Shown: positions 25,990-53,535 of the stretch, in pieces
Layout of the letters: each line of letters opens with the position of its first letter
How positions within the stretch are numbered: position 1 is the first letter of the stretch
NCBI GenBank assembly: GCA_028551475.1
Contig: CM052362.1
Span: forward strand, 16,174,521 to 16,238,520
Direction: 5' to 3'
Length of the DNA: 64,000 bases
Source of the DNA: Casuarina equisetifolia
Taxonomy: Eukaryota; Streptophyta; Magnoliopsida; Fagales; Casuarinaceae
Position numbers and translations under genes: made by a program
The notes under the pieces: model-generated
The model's input: only the letters and a program-made list of their open reading frames with translations
What the model was told of the DNA's origin: nothing
Database searches by the model: none

Positions 25990-27333
25990 CTCCTTGTAGA
26001 GAAGTAGGTCCAGTCGAGGCTGCGGCGCCTGAGATTTCTCACCTTTTCTGTAGATATCGATTCTTATGTATTTAAAGGTTTTTCAACTCTGCCTTTGGTC
26101 CAAATTTTGGCATTTGGTTAGTGTTTTGGGAAATTCCGTTTAGAGGAGATAAATCTCTCGGGGAATCAGCCAGTTTCTGTCGAATTTTTCCACCCACAAA
26201 ATTCTTTCATGTATAGACACTCCATACTCTAATTAATAACAGCGAAGGCAAAAGAAGCAATGTCATTCTTGTCTGACGCCAATCCTCTCTCTCTCTTTGT
26301 TTTGCCCCGCAGATGCGTCCAATACACGAACAGGCACTTTGCATGGACAAACCACTCGGTATTAACACCAAAATACAAATATCATCTTATGGCTTCAGAA
26401 AACTTAATTGGTGTTCTGAGTATTCTACCCGTGAGACTCAAATAAGATTTTCTTCTTCTAGTCGACTTCCGGTTGACTCAGTGATGAACTAAAGGAGCCC
26501 TAACTGGCAGGTTAATAGTGTTATGAGTTTGACATCTCCCCCTCCCTCAGATGTGCGAGTTTCAAAGAAAAATAAAAATTTTTTCATCCCAGAATAGATA
26601 TTCAAATCTCCATTGTTACCTGATCTATCACAGTCGACAGAATTTCCAGTTTGATGGTTAAACTGCCCACCATTGGGTCTACTGTCAGAAGCGTGGTCGG
26701 TCAGGTTCTAAACAAAAAATAGGGTCCTTAGGTTATGGCCATAACGAATGCTAGTAACTCCTTTTCCGACAGAAACTTCTCTCTTTATTGCCCCTATGTT
26801 ACTTTGTTAGAACAGCACTTTTGCGCAAGACAAACTACTATTTACTAGTCTGGCACCCTATTTCTGCATTCCATTCTTTGTTACTTCGCGTGTAGAATCA
26901 AAATTATGCACACCTGTGCTTAAGCGGCAAGATGGAGACAAATGTCAGAATCAAGACCCTAATCTTGCTGAAAAATTGTTACACCAATAAAAACTTCCAG
27001 AATGGGTATTTGACGATGAAGAATAACAAAAAACAAAAATAGTTCAAACTGTGCACTTATGGATATGTCTTCTGAGGATCAGTGCAGGCCTTCCATGATT
27101 ACAGTACCAACACAACAGAGAAAATTGTGCAAGAAGGCTGCACAAGAAAATTAATGCCTTGCCCTGTCACCCACAATCCAAAAGCACGCGATGACATCAT
27201 GATACAGGTTCTCATCAGTTAAGACGTCGAGCAAATGCCAAGTCTTCTAAATTCCATATGGAGGCAATTATCACAAACTCCTTCCCATGTTTTCAAGCTA
27301 GTTCATAAAATTGCATCAAAATTTTGTTGACTC
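25990..27333. other. Convergent intergenic region, BRWD-like and NRPB9
   Basis: It contains the 3' UTR of the plus-strand BRWD-like gene (stop at 25987-25989) and that of the minus-strand NRPB9 (stop at 27334-27336). I see no further gene. Transcript ends cannot be placed from sequence alone. Confidence 0.6.
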
Positions 27334-30025
27334 TCAATCTCTCCACCGATGGCCACAGTTTGGATTGCAACAGACGAAAAACAGCGTCATACCTTCCTCC
27401 CCTCTAGCAGTTGCCTGCACAAAATTGGAAGCAGTTCAAAAATAACTCACTCAATCACAACTTAACTGAGAGATTTCCATAAGTCTTCTGAAACAAGAGC
27501 TGCGACTCCACAGCATAAAGGACCTGGAGAAAACAAGGTCGCAGATACGATTAATGCATGGACATCTCATGCAGGAGCTATAAGTTTTCAAGCTAGTCTA
27601 TGCCGCAAAGTCAAACTCAGACTATTGCAATTGAGCTTAGCTCTGAAGCAGTTAACTAAATGGATGTTTGGCTCCGCTCAGGCTTGACCTCAGGTTTGTC
27701 TGATTCAACTACTAGATCCCATTGACTTCACTAAGGGAGGGTCAATGATCTAAAAAGAGATAATTTGGAAAGGTCTTTTTACATATAGGACATCCATTGG
27801 CAAGTAGCTAAACTTTAAACAAAAATGTGAATTGAGTATAAGAACAAACATAAATTAATCACATATTTGTAGAATTTTACTCTCAATTTCCCAAACCTAT
27901 AGATCTAACCACAACTGAACAATTTGGTCCAGTTACAGCTCTAATAAATTATGCCACTCAATCCCCAAAAGAACACTAACTCCGGAGAAGTAATACACAA
28001 TTAGCTAATCTAGAGAATAATCAGCTTATTATGATAACCTCTCGCATGTGAGAATTTAGTAAAGCTTCTAAACCAAAAGGTCAACATAACACTTGAAAAT
28101 CTCATGCTACCTGCAACTTCAAGCACAATCTAATATTTCAAAACTGCTCTGCTATCGCAAAGACCAAACTTAAAGGGGAAAACAAAAAAATGGTTTGCTG
28201 TAATCATTTAAAGCATCTCATTAACAGAATACCTGTAAGCAAAGAGTAAGAAATGAAAAACATGTGAGAGACTTAGGAGAAAATAATGACATTGTTTGCC
28301 CAAAGTAGATGCCTGGAAATATTGTAATAAACCACTTGAATTTATCTCAGCATTATACATCCCATACTTCTAGAAATACTTTGCTTTACTAGTCACTCGT
28401 GCTTGCACACAAAAAGATGAAAAAAAAAATATTTGATAGACTTACTAATCAAGCTTTACTGTCTATCATAAGCCACGTTGCAGCAGCTACATTATGATTC
28501 CTACGTCAATTTGAAGGTAACCTCAGCTGATACTACTGTTAAAGTCGGCATCCATCATTATGCTTAAGAATACTCTCACCCTTTTAGAAAATCGCACATC
28601 AACAAGATAAAGTAATTACAAAATTCCAAGATTTTGAGCCTTGATGTGCAAGAGTAAACGAGTCTCATCAAGCTTAAACCCAAGCCCATAAATTGCTTTC
28701 ATATCACTAAGCTTAAGTCCTTAATACCCACCTCTCCAATTAAATAAATAAATGCTCGTAGTTATATGAACTAACTCCACTAGAAAATTTGGGCCTGATA
28801 ACAACTAAAGCAGCAGCCTCAGAAACAAATTTGTAACCACTAGCAATACTCTTAGCAATTTAAATAGAATAGAAACTCACCTGGAAGAAGACGGCTTCTC
28901 CGTGGTTGCATTGAGTACAACGAACAGATTTTGTGCGAGGAAGAGTTGGATCCGCAGCCACATCCTGTAACACTTGAGTGCGCTCTCCGACAGAGTGATG
29001 TATTTCATTCCTATAGACACAGTTGTTATCGGCAACCTCCTGCATCATGCTGGACACTAATAAACATACAAAACGATGAAAAAAAGATCTTCTAGCAGAG
29101 AGCATGGACCCTATTGTCAAAGCGGTCTATGCAAAATGACTCCCTTTTAACATTGTGACCTGAATTGTTGCTCTCGCTTATTTCATAACTAATGAACCAA
29201 AATGGAAAAATTAATAAAAGGAAATGCAACCATATAATAGTTTCTGTCCCTAACGATTACTTAGTTTATACCAGCGACATGATAAGAGCACAGTGTAGAG
29301 ATGGACGGTAAAAATAAGCTCAGTGTAGAACCTGGAACAAGGCCAAAATGTTTATGTACTACAAAAAATGAGAACCAAAACTAAAATTTGGGATATTTAA
29401 ATTTGTGTTAACAATACTGAGAGTCAACAAAGCACGTTGAACTTTAGAAAATAAGTTGCAACATCAAGCCCAGAATTGTGAATAGTGCTAAGTTTCCTAA
29501 AAATCTAAGAATAACACCAGTGTCGGAAACCCTAGTCAGTTTAAATGAAAAGAAAAAAGAAAAAACCAAAAATAAAAGGGAAACAGGGAAGTAAGTTAGG
29601 GTTTTAGAAAGGGTCTAGCAAGGAATCAATAAATTGTATAGAACACACCGTATATAAGACCAATTCACTAAACCCCAAATCAGATTTATTTCAAGAAAAT
29701 TTTTGGAGGTACCGAAAAAAGAATATTAAAAAGAAAAGAAAAAAGTGAGAGCAGAAGAGAACCTGGTGATCGCAGTTGCGGCACGCATAGAGGAGGATCT
29801 TCTGGTCCTTATCTTCCTTAGGATACAGAATGTTGTTGCTAAAAGTTTCAGAAATAAAGAACAAAATCATATATCGTTTAACAAGAATCAAACATTTTTA
29901 ATGAACGAATACTCTGTTAAAGAACGTGAATGTAAGCATGAAAATAGGGATGGATGAATGATGATAATGATGAAAGGGATGGAAATGGGTACGGACCATT
30001 CTCGGCAAAATTTCATGGTACTCAT
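27334..30025 (-). CDS. NRPB9: RNA polymerase II subunit 9 (RPB9)
   Basis: Four exons on the minus strand: 29997-30025, 29763-29838, 28881-29039 and 27334-27414, giving 114 residues, the usual length of the plant subunit. RPB9 is a small zinc-ribbon subunit of the Pol II core, affecting start-site choice, elongation and fidelity. The N-terminal ribbon has C7xxC10 and C29xxC32 (FCREC, YACRNC). The TFIIS-like C-terminal ribbon has C76xxC79, then C103-C104 and C108 ([17 protein letters not shown]). The central block [20 protein letters not shown] is typical. The start ATG is at 30023-30025 because the next codons read STMKFCREC. The intron 1 donor (gtccgt) is weak, but the junction rebuilds the conserved CRECNN. 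The last intron is 1.47 kb. Very sure of identity. Confidence 0.97.
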
Positions 30026-30037
30026 CTTGGAAGGTAA

Positions 30038-30080
30038 GAGCGAGCGAGCGAGCGAGCGAACGAGTGAGAGAGCGAGAGCT
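30038..30080 (+). repeat. GAGC tetranucleotide repeat in the NRPB9 leader
   Basis: About six gagc units followed by degenerate gagt/gaga units lie 13-55 bases upstream of the NRPB9 start codon. They are probably within its 5' UTR, where the transcript strand reads as GCTC repeats. Confidence 0.8.
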
Positions 30081-31070
30081 TTGGGCTTTGCTTTGGCGGG
30101 CACTGTCTATGCTCCTCTACGAATCCCTCGTGGTCTTTATTCCTAATAAATCATTTTTTGTATTACTACGCTCTCTGTAAACCAACTTTTTAAGTCTTAC
30201 CTCCACATGGACGAGAAGCCATCCTTGCATGTTTAATTTTGATGATTAAATACCAATTTCATTTCTATTGTTTATCAAGATGATGATTTTCCTCTTCTGT
30301 GAATCTAAAGAGCTAATGACTCTTTATAACATAATAAAAATAAGTAATATCCGTAGAATATTATTAATGACCTTACCAGAGTCTGGACCTGCATTCAATC
30401 TAGCAGTTAAGTCCATACAGGTCTACATGACTGATTTATTGATTTTTTTTTCTGCTGTTGCATAAACCAAAATCTTAATATAAGAGCTAAGACACGATGA
30501 TGAAGATCCATAATCAAAGAACGAGAGGACTTGACGAGGCAGATCAAATCCAAGCACCGGATAAGGGTTTAAAGGTTTGATGCAAAAGCAGAAAAGTAAG
30601 ACAGCTAGTATCAAATGCTAGGTTTCTTTCTATATTTTTACCAAATTTTTATTGCTTGAAAACCGTATAAACCCGGCCATGATCCTCCAAAGTGCCAATG
30701 GTGACCTCGAGCTTCTGGAAAGACCGAAGATCTACTTGCATCATTAACTACATCCTTGCTGTCTTGTTCAACCGCATAAAGAAAGAATGGAGAGAAGGTG
30801 CCAAGAAAGAGTACAATGGGACAAATGCAACCAAAGCAGACTCTGAAATATTTCCTCGGACGCAAGAATCAAAAGAAAACATCTACCACATTTATTTAGA
30901 AGGCATAACCTTCCAACATGCATAAAACCACCAATAAGCTTCATAATAACACACTAAGAGTCTATCTGGAGCCGGTAGAAATCCCAGCCTAATCACAAAC
31001 AAGTTAGAGCCTAATAGAGACAAAACATTGATGCAATACAAAAGCTCCAATCTGTTACACTGCCTTCCTC
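30081..31070. other. NRPB9 promoter and zinc-knuckle gene 3' region
   Basis: Roughly 1 kb between two minus-strand genes. It must hold the promoter of NRPB9 (near 30100-30400) and the 3' UTR of the zinc-knuckle gene that ends at 31071. No gene, RNA or clear promoter motif is recognised. Confidence 0.5.
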
Positions 31071-32780
<1,710 letters not shown>

Positions 32781-32839
32781 CTCTTAAACGGCTTGTAGCG
32801 CCGTTGCGCTCACATTAACCGACTTTAGTTACCGACATG

Positions 32840-34690
32840 TAGTACAGACGTTGTTTGGATTCCCCCAATGACATGTATTCGTTTTGTATTCACAAACTAT
32901 AATAGGACGCAAACAAATCCCAAAGCAATTCGTGATAAGACTATGATTAAATTTTTAAAAATATATATATATGTAATTTTTTTCAATCATTTTTTATTTT
33001 TTTCCACAAATTAATTCTTCTTTTTGGAACTTTTTAGAAATAGGACCTTATTTAGCTCTAATATCTATAAAATTAACATGTTCAATTTCATTGCAAAACT
33101 CATTATTTGAATTAATTTGTGAAGAAAAAATGAAAATTGAATGAATAGAATTATATAATTTTTGAAAACAAAAAATTAATGATCATAATCCTATCATGGA
33201 TTGTTATGGAATCTATCTATGTCATAATATAATTTGTGATAACAAAATATTAATTAGACTGCCAATGATTCAGAAGTAGAGAATCCATAAGGCGAGAACT
33301 TTTTAGAAATAGGATGTTATTTAGCTCTTGCTTCTCCCCTTACGAATTCTCCACATCTAAATCACCAGTGGTCTAGTTAACATTTTATATTTACAAACTA
33401 TAATATGATGTAGATAAATCCCAAAGCAATTCATAATAGGACTATGATTAACTTTTTTTTCAAAAAATAAATAATTTGTTCATTCAATTTTTTTTTCACA
33501 AATTAATTCTTCTTTTTGAAGAATTTTAAAAATAGGATCTTATTTAGCTCTAATTTCATTAAAATTAACATGTTTCAATTTCATACCAAAATTCGTTATT
33601 TGGATTTGTCCAACGACATGTAGCTTTTGTTTCAACAGAAAAGGGTAGGTGTAGCATATTTTGTTTTCATATTGTCTTTTTGCTCCTCACTTCCACCTTA
33701 TGGATTTTTCACATCTTAAACACCAATGGTTTGGTTAACATTTTTGTATTCACAAACCATAACATGATGCAAATAAATTCCAAAGCAATTCATGATAGGA
33801 CTATGATTAAGTTCTTTTTCTCCAAAAATCATATAATTTTGTTCATTTAATTTTATTTTTTTTCCACAAATTAATTCTTCTTTTTGAGGCTTTTTAGAAA
33901 TAATATCTTATTTAGCTCTAATTTCTTTACAACTAACTTGTTTAGTTTCATACCAAAATTCATTATTTGGATTCATCCAACACAATATCTAGCTTTTGTT
34001 TCAATAGAAAATGGTAGACGTAGCATGTTTTGTTTTCATATTGTCTTTTTTTTTCCTTGCTTCTCACTTATAGACTTTCCTTATATGAATCACCAACAAT
34101 CTTGTTAACATTTTATATTCACAAACTATATTATTACGCAGATAAATTCCAAAGTAATTCATGATAGGACTATGATTAAGTTTTTTTTTTTCAAAAATTA
34201 TATAATTTTGTTGATTAATTTGTATTTTTTTTCCACAAATTGATTCTTCTTTTTGAAACTTTTTTGAAATAGGATCTTATTTAGCTCCAATTTATTTAAA
34301 ATTAACACGTTCAATTTCATACCAAAATTCATTGTTTGGATCCCCTAACGACATGTAACCTTTGTTATTTCAGCGAAAAAGAGTAGACATAGCATGTTTT
34401 GTTTTCATACTTTTTTTCCCCTGCTTTCCCTTTACGGATTCATCACATTTGAATCACCAGCGGTCTGGTTGATATTTTGTATTTGCAAACTATAATATGA
34501 AATAAATAAACTCGAAAGCAATTCATGATTAAGTTTTTTTTTTAAAAAAAAAAATCTTTTCACTGAATTTCTATTTTTTTTCACAAATTAATTCTTCTTT
34601 TTGAAGCTGCTTAGAGATAGGATCTTATTTAGCTCCAATTTCTTTTAGATTAACATGTTCAGATTCACCAAAATTTTTTAGAAGTAACTT
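32840..34690 (+). repeat. Tandem array of about 363 bp units, partly inverted
   Basis: Five diverged units in one orientation share landmarks in order: a ttgttt...cagaaaa(g)ggtaga word, ttcacatc...aaatcaccaa, cacaaactataat, caattcatgataggactat, cacaaattaattcttcttt, ataggatcttatttagctc, and cataccaaaattcattattt. The caattcatgatagg landmark falls at about 32925, 33426, 33786, 34153 and 34518. Spacing is 360-367 bases for the last four and about 500 for the first. The extra length in the first spacing is an inverted copy (about 33110-33300): its reverse complement reads through ccatgataggattatgat and cacaaattaatt. No coding capacity is seen. It looks like a young satellite-like or transposon-derived array. 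Confidence 0.85.
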
Positions 34691-35275
34691 TTAAAACACA
34701 TTCCCAATAACAATCTCAAGTATTTAATTCAGTGATAAGTTTACTACCTTGTTGAGAAAAATAAACTTCCAAAACATCATCTTATTAGTATTTGATTTGT
34801 TTACTATTTCTTTTATTTACTTGCAAAAAATATTTTTACCTTTTAGATTATGGAGTAAGACAAATTATTTAGACTCAGTGAGCCCTTCCTACTATAATAT
34901 GTGGCATCAGCACACGTCCATGTCGTCCTGCAATATAGCTGGCGCAACAGGAGTAACCTGATATTTATTGTACCCCATCACCAAAAAAGAACTAAAACTC
35001 ACTCTAAACCGGAAACAAGCACATTCAGATACTGCTATGAGATCACAGAGAAATTCTGGCTATAAGAGATAGCGAGATAAATACGCATTCTCGTTTTGTT
35101 AATTAACTACAAAAGATGAATCCAGAAATAAGGCTGAGAACCTTATGTATCTCATTCATGATCAGGGAAAAACAGAAATTCAGAAGGCATTCCAGGATGG
35201 AACATTTCTTCTTATACAAGTACGAACTATGTCGTATTAAACTAGTGAAGGCAACTTGAACTTCTCTGCTGCCCC
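34691..35275. other. 3' flank of OEP16-2
   Basis: AT-rich sequence between the tandem array and the OEP16-2 stop codon at 35276-35278. It should contain that gene's 3' UTR. No other feature is recognised. Confidence 0.5.
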
Positions 35276-37170
35276 TTAAAATTTCCAAGAAAGGAGATTT
35301 GCAGCAGTTGAAATAGCGGCTCCAGTAATTGCACATTGCACAATCTGGTCACGGGAAGAGTCTTCAGCTGTAAGCGCCAGTGCCGCACCCGTAAGTGCTC
35401 CTGCAACTGCGCTGTTTTTCTGCACCAAAATAATCGAAGCGGAATCAGGTGAACACGATACCATAATCACCAAAAATATATTCTTGGATTTCACACATCA
35501 CAAACAATTAATCATATCGGGAGCAGCCGTAAGTTTATGAGAATATAATTGCTGAGTGAGCGCAGCTCCTGCAAATTCCTTTTCACTTTTGGAGGTGTCC
35601 TACCTAATCTAGACATTAAGGACAAATTAACCAGACATTCACCATAAACAACGACAATATTGCAAGAGGATACATATTAGTATTTCTCGAATATTTAGAC
35701 ATTTACCCAATCATGAGCCCCGCGAACCTCCATTAGCCCGTGGCTGAGGCCTGAATACACTCCAGCAGCCAGTCCTGCAGTACAAAACAGACCCTTAGTT
35801 CGCTCTTGTACCCTGAACCTACTCACTCGTCAAGGAAGGGACTGCCAACTGCTTGTGGTTGGTTAACTTCCTTCCTTACAACCCAAATAACCAGTCTACG
35901 TTTTAGAGGAGTGATCTAAAACTACTATTTTATTTAAACATAGAAAATGTTCATTAGCTAACAGAATAATGATTCTAAAAAATACTTGTTTCAATTTGTT
36001 GAACAGAAAGGATTAACCATAAACTAGACATCGCGTGTCAACTAAGCATCCAGCCGATCTTCCAATCAGCAAAGTCATCCCTAAGAAATAAAGTTATTGT
36101 GTTAGGGCCGAAGCTTACCCCACTGTAGGGATTCTTTTCCAGTGTTCTTCACCTGAGAAACATTGTCACAAGAGAACAATAGAAATCAAAGCAATGATCA
36201 TAAAACCAAAGAATGAGCCAGATCATAAAATAGCCTGAGACAGATGATACGATGCCAATTAACCAATTGCAAATGAGAAACTTGTATGGACAGAAGAAAC
36301 TTGTATATATTAATGCCACTAAGACAGAACTATTTTTTCTATTTACGTAAACGCAATCTAGAACGATGTTATTGATAATGATGCAGGAAACCAACACCAC
36401 CACTCTTGTTATATGTGACTCTTGATGTGTCCAAAGCAACGATATGATGGACGTTCAAAACTCACCATGGCCTCCAGAGATCTCCTGTTGGTTTCTCCTG
36501 TAACCCACACAAACTACCATAAGACATCGACAAAGCAATTATGAAGTCAAGAGTCGATGATCAGCAACATGTCCATCACAAGACAGACGGAAATACATTG
36601 GGATCATGATCATCAGCAAAAGCATTACGTCATGAATTACAGTGTTTAGGGAGAGTATATGAAGAAATATGAAAGGGTTGTCAATAGGTACCTCTGAGGT
36701 CCGGGAATCGACGCTTCCTGGCACCCGAGATCTCCGATGGCGTACCACCAGACTCAAGGCCTGAGCCTGATTATTATTCCATAAAAGTTACGGAAGAAGA
36801 GAAAAAGCAATTAAAAGGTCATAGAACTTACCTAATACACAACGTTAAGAAGGAAGAGAAAAGGAAAAGATATCAACCAAATAAGAATGAAAGAACGTAC
36901 TATCTATGGCCGTCAAGTAAGCCTCGCGCGATACAGCCTGAATAGCGCCGATCTACAATATTAAGCAGAAGCAGAGTCTTTTAGAATTCGCTGATTCATA
37001 TATACAAATCGGCATGCACACAAAAATATAAAGATTACCCCAGCCGCTTTGACAAAGCTGTCAGCAATGCGGTTGAGGAGAGGGTGGCCCAGGTCGAAGA
37101 AGCCACCCTTGTCGAAGGTACGCAGCTCATCCAGCAATGACCTAGTCTCCAAGTTACTACTATTGCTCAT
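35276..37170 (-). CDS. OEP162: Outer envelope pore protein 16-2 (plastid OEP16 family)
   Basis: Seven minus-strand exons: 37039-37170, 36901-36952, 36692-36760, 36466-36497, 36119-36152, 35707-35774 and 35276-35419, giving 176 residues (Arabidopsis OEP16-2 is of similar length). The family forms amino-acid-selective channels in the plastid outer envelope and belongs to the PRAT group with Tim17/22/23. Seen here: LGHPLLNRIADSFVKAAG near residue 27, IQAVSREAYLTAID, and an exact PRAT signature from A110 to G140 (A-G-V-Y, ten residues, R124, GAH, D128, six residues, A135-G136, three residues, G140). The glycine/alanine-rich C-terminus (ALTGAALAL, ITGAAISTAANLL) fits membrane helices. The insert between helices (about 63-95) is the mark of the OEP16-2 type. 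The start at 37168-37170 is the first ATG; the open frame extends a few codons upstream without one. Paired G-boxes lie 165-190 bases upstream. Confidence 0.94.
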
Positions 37171-37334
37171 ATTTCTGATATTTGCTTCGATGCCCAAGCT
37201 AACGATATCCGATAGAAGCGTGGCCCTATTTCAGAGTGCAGTTAGATCACGCACACTTCACACTACTCACCTGGGGTTTGTATGGAAGAAAGGAGAAGAA
37301 GAATGCGACAATTATAGAACTTGTTTAAAGAGGA

Positions 37335-37358
37335 CACGTGTTCTCGCTTCTACACGTG
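37335..37358 (-). promoter_or_regulatory. Paired G-boxes (ABRE-type) upstream of OEP16-2
   Basis: Two perfect CACGTG words stand at 37335-37340 and 37353-37358, 18 bases apart and about 165-190 bases before the ATG. A further ACGT core is at 37410-37413. Such close ABRE/G-box pairs are classic targets of ABI5/AREB bZIP factors. OEP16-2 is known as a seed and late-embryogenesis isoform in Arabidopsis, which fits, but the regulatory role here is inference. Confidence 0.6.
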
Positions 37359-37413
37359 TCTTGGAGAACGCCCACCTCGTGGCGACCTTTTGGGGATTAA
37401 GTTGGCCACACGT

Positions 37414-38535
37414 CATACGTTTTTTTGATTCAATCGTAATCTACTTTACTTGCGGTCGATTCGGTTTCCTCCTTGCACATACAATTTAATTAAAATATAC
37501 TGACACAAACAAAAGATTTTGCTCCTTAGCATTGAACCAGTACCCATAATTCAGATGCCTAAAAAAGGTCATAGCTCTAGAAAGTCGGTTTCTCTTCTAC
37601 CCTTCATCAGACCCTGCTCGACGGCTTTTACCAAATTTTATGTCGAGCGAGGCTCATGTATCAGAGAGAGTTGATCACTTTACATCCAGAACTCACAGAG
37701 AACATCGACACAAAGAATCAAGAGATCCTTTTCATTATTATTTTCCGGATTAACCTGTGGCATAACAAGAGGCACAAAACGGCATCTTAATCTGGCACAC
37801 GACTTCAACCAAATCGCGATTGCTACTGCAAAGGGAAACAATTCATTCGTACATAACCAAGTAGCGGAATAGTTAGCTCATAATGTAATTTGATTTTCAG
37901 TTTCCCAAAGGTAAGGACAGGAAAAGAGGGTGCGAGGCCTATTACCTCTACAAAATTTGAAGCTCAGGCGCGATCCTCTGAAGACCCTTCAAAAGTTAGT
38001 AAGTGTTCAAAATCTAATTTACACTGGTCCATAACGAGTTTCACTACTACATTTGGAAAACTGCGCCTTCCACACCACCTCACAAGACCTCTATTACAAC
38101 CACACCCTCCACAAAACTGAAAGAACTATGCAGGGCAATCATTTGTGCCCTCTATATCATATGATTCACATCAGACAAAAATGAAAAAAAAAAAAAACAG
38201 CAATTAGAAAATAGAAGGCAAAAGAAAATGTGATAAAAATTAGAAGAAAAAAAAATTGATGCTAACAAAAGTTGTACAGAAGACAACTGCTAAGCTCAAA
38301 GCATCACCAGGATCAAGTGAACGGGTGAATAGGCCAGCGTTGCATGCATTACTCTTAGCCTCTCAGTAGAGATCTACACATAACCCCTCCTATCATCAAC
38401 GTAATGCCATCAACCAAATTCATCCCTCCGTTCATTTCTTCTCTTTTGAAATCCATTATTCCTTCAGTTCCACCATCAAGCACATCCACCAGTTGAAGAA
38501 AACAGACAAACAACGTCCACCCCTCTGATTCCGGA
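37414..38535. other. Distal OEP16-2 promoter and PP4R3 3' region
   Basis: About 1.1 kb with no gene. The part next to 38535 is expected to be the PP4R3 3' UTR, since that gene's stop is at 38536-38538. No other feature is supported. Confidence 0.5.
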
Positions 38536-51527
<12,992 letters not shown>

Positions 51528-51737
51528 GCCAACTCCTATTTACCTGATTCAACCTCGAAGCCAAATTAGAAAGATTCAATCGAAAGTTGATCCGCTCGAG
51601 TGATTCAAATTAGGGTTTTTTGGTTTCTGCGTGGAGAGGGGGAGAAGGCAGAGGAAGGAGATTAAGGTCTTTTCACTTGGGGGAAGATCAATGAAAAACC
51701 CTAACCGCCATTAACGTAGCAGTGTGAACCTCTCGTT

Positions 51738-51741
<4 letters not shown>

Positions 51742-51786
<45 letters not shown>
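51742..51786 (+). repeat. CT dinucleotide repeat
   Basis: About 22 CT units lie 215-260 bases upstream of the PP4R3 ATG (GA on that gene's strand), inside the PP4R3/LPD divergent spacer. Plant core promoters and leaders often carry such CT/GA tracts. Confidence 0.95.
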
Positions 51787-51791
<5 letters not shown>

Positions 51792-53535
51792 TTTTATTCC
51801 TTTCCGTGCAAAGAGTCTGTCCCCCAGCTTCGATAAGAGATCAAAAGTGGGGAAAACCATTACGCATGTCCTGAGAATGTTGAATGTCGGAAATAACCTT
51901 GGTCCCGGCACCAAATTACCGAGGAAGCCATAGCCTTAGAGTCCGCGCACACATTCTCGGCTCTTTCTTTTCGCGATCCAATCACGAGGGAGTAAGTGCG
52001 CGCGGGCTGTTCGGGTAGGTCCCTCACCCGCCTGTGCCTGAAGGCCGCGCATGGATACCCTCATTGGTGAATCAACAACATCGACACGTGTGTTCCCCCT
52101 TTGAGACGCTTATTACCATGGTGCAGCACCCACGGGGATCCAACCTGCACACTGATGGACTTCATCCTGCTTCTGATCTGAAACGTGGCTGATTGAGATT
52201 GGGCAGTCATGGGAGAGAATTTCGAGTCCTTTCCCCGTGGCAGTGACTTTCCAGCACCGCGTTTTCTCATTTTAGACAGTACCGGCCGGGGTGGGGGGAA
52301 AGGGACTCAAAAGGATCGCGAATACAGCGAGTAATGTGAATAATTGCTGAAAGAGTATGCCAGTGAGGAGGTTTAGTTCGTTAACAGTCTGAAGGCATAA
52401 TTAAAGGCATGGTTTAAGAAAAAAATTTAATCTATAGATTATTTTTAAGCATGAGTAGGTAAAAACAATATTTCGGAATGAGAATTGATTCTTTTTGGAC
52501 GGATGCAAAAGAAATTATGTACTTTCAAACATTGACGTGTAAAGAAGCAGAACAAGAAAGTCTCTATCTCTCGTTTTAAACGCATGATTTTTTTTATTCC
52601 TATCCATCAAAATTCACACGTCTTCCTTAAAAGTGAACCAGGGAGCTCAGCATAAGTTCACATTCTGAGCTTCACTACGAAATACGCAAGATCAGAACGA
52701 TGGTCCGGCTGCATTTATAAACATCGTACGATGTGATCGCTCTGTACAATGTGATACGAGACGCGGTTGCTATCAAAATGTATGCAAATGGGTGCAAATT
52801 GTGGACCGTTTATTTGATCCCTAATTTATGGGACAGATATGTTTGGTGAGTAGTAGATCTACTACCTGCAGCTGAATCTAGGTGAGGCTAAGGCTCATAG
52901 CCTTTGTGGCTCAGACATTGGAGAAATACCAAAACGTCGCCGTCAAAGGAAACTGTTTTGGAAAATTGGATAATAATAATAATAACGGAATTGACCCCTG
53001 TTGCATGTCGTCGTCTAAACTGTAGCACTAGTTGGGTTTGGGTGGCTTATTATTATTACCTAATCATGAACCTTTTCAAGATAAACTCCCCTTTCCTCCT
53101 CATTTAAGGTTTGGGGAATACGGTTGTGGATCTTACCCCGTGAAAGAGGATGACGTGAAAAAGACAACAAAAAGGAAAAAAAAGGAAAGGTTGGAGTTGG
53201 CAAACGCCGACAGTATTTGGGAACCTTGATTTCATTTTACTCGGTGGAAAAAGATTACACGTCTAATTCTTCTCAGATTTTAACAGACGGGAGAAGTAGG
53301 CGCCACGCGCAAGTTTGCAAAAGGAGCAAGTCACAATCTAGTAAAACAAACAGAAAAGAAAGAGAAGAAAGTGGTTTATCTGTCGCGCTTGGATATCTCC
53401 GCCCCTTCTACTAAACTCCTAACGGACGTATCGAAGTCCTCTCCCTCCGACTTGAAGCCCGGCTGTATATCAACCCCTTGGATCTATCTCACGCCCTCCA
53501 CAACTCTCTTTCTCAGGTCCGAAGAGTTTTCAAGA
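51787..53535. other. Divergent spacer between PP4R3 and LPD
   Basis: Gene-free spacer holding both promoters. A CACGTG word occurs at 52085-52090. GC content is higher between about 51950 and 52300, where several short antisense open frames arise, but none has a recognisable motif. The LPD leader lies just before 53536; the in-frame open stretch upstream of that ATG has no ATG of its own. No clear TATA box was identified. Confidence 0.5.

Noticed and set aside
32840..34690. CRISPR-like array
   Set aside because: The units are 363 bp with diverged sequence, lack short conserved repeats with unique spacers, and lie in a plant nuclear context.
51933..52340. Possible small gene in the GC-richer part of the PP4R3/LPD spacer
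   Set aside because: The antisense frame at 52061-52270 has no known motif and no splice or start context. The composition fits promoter DNA.
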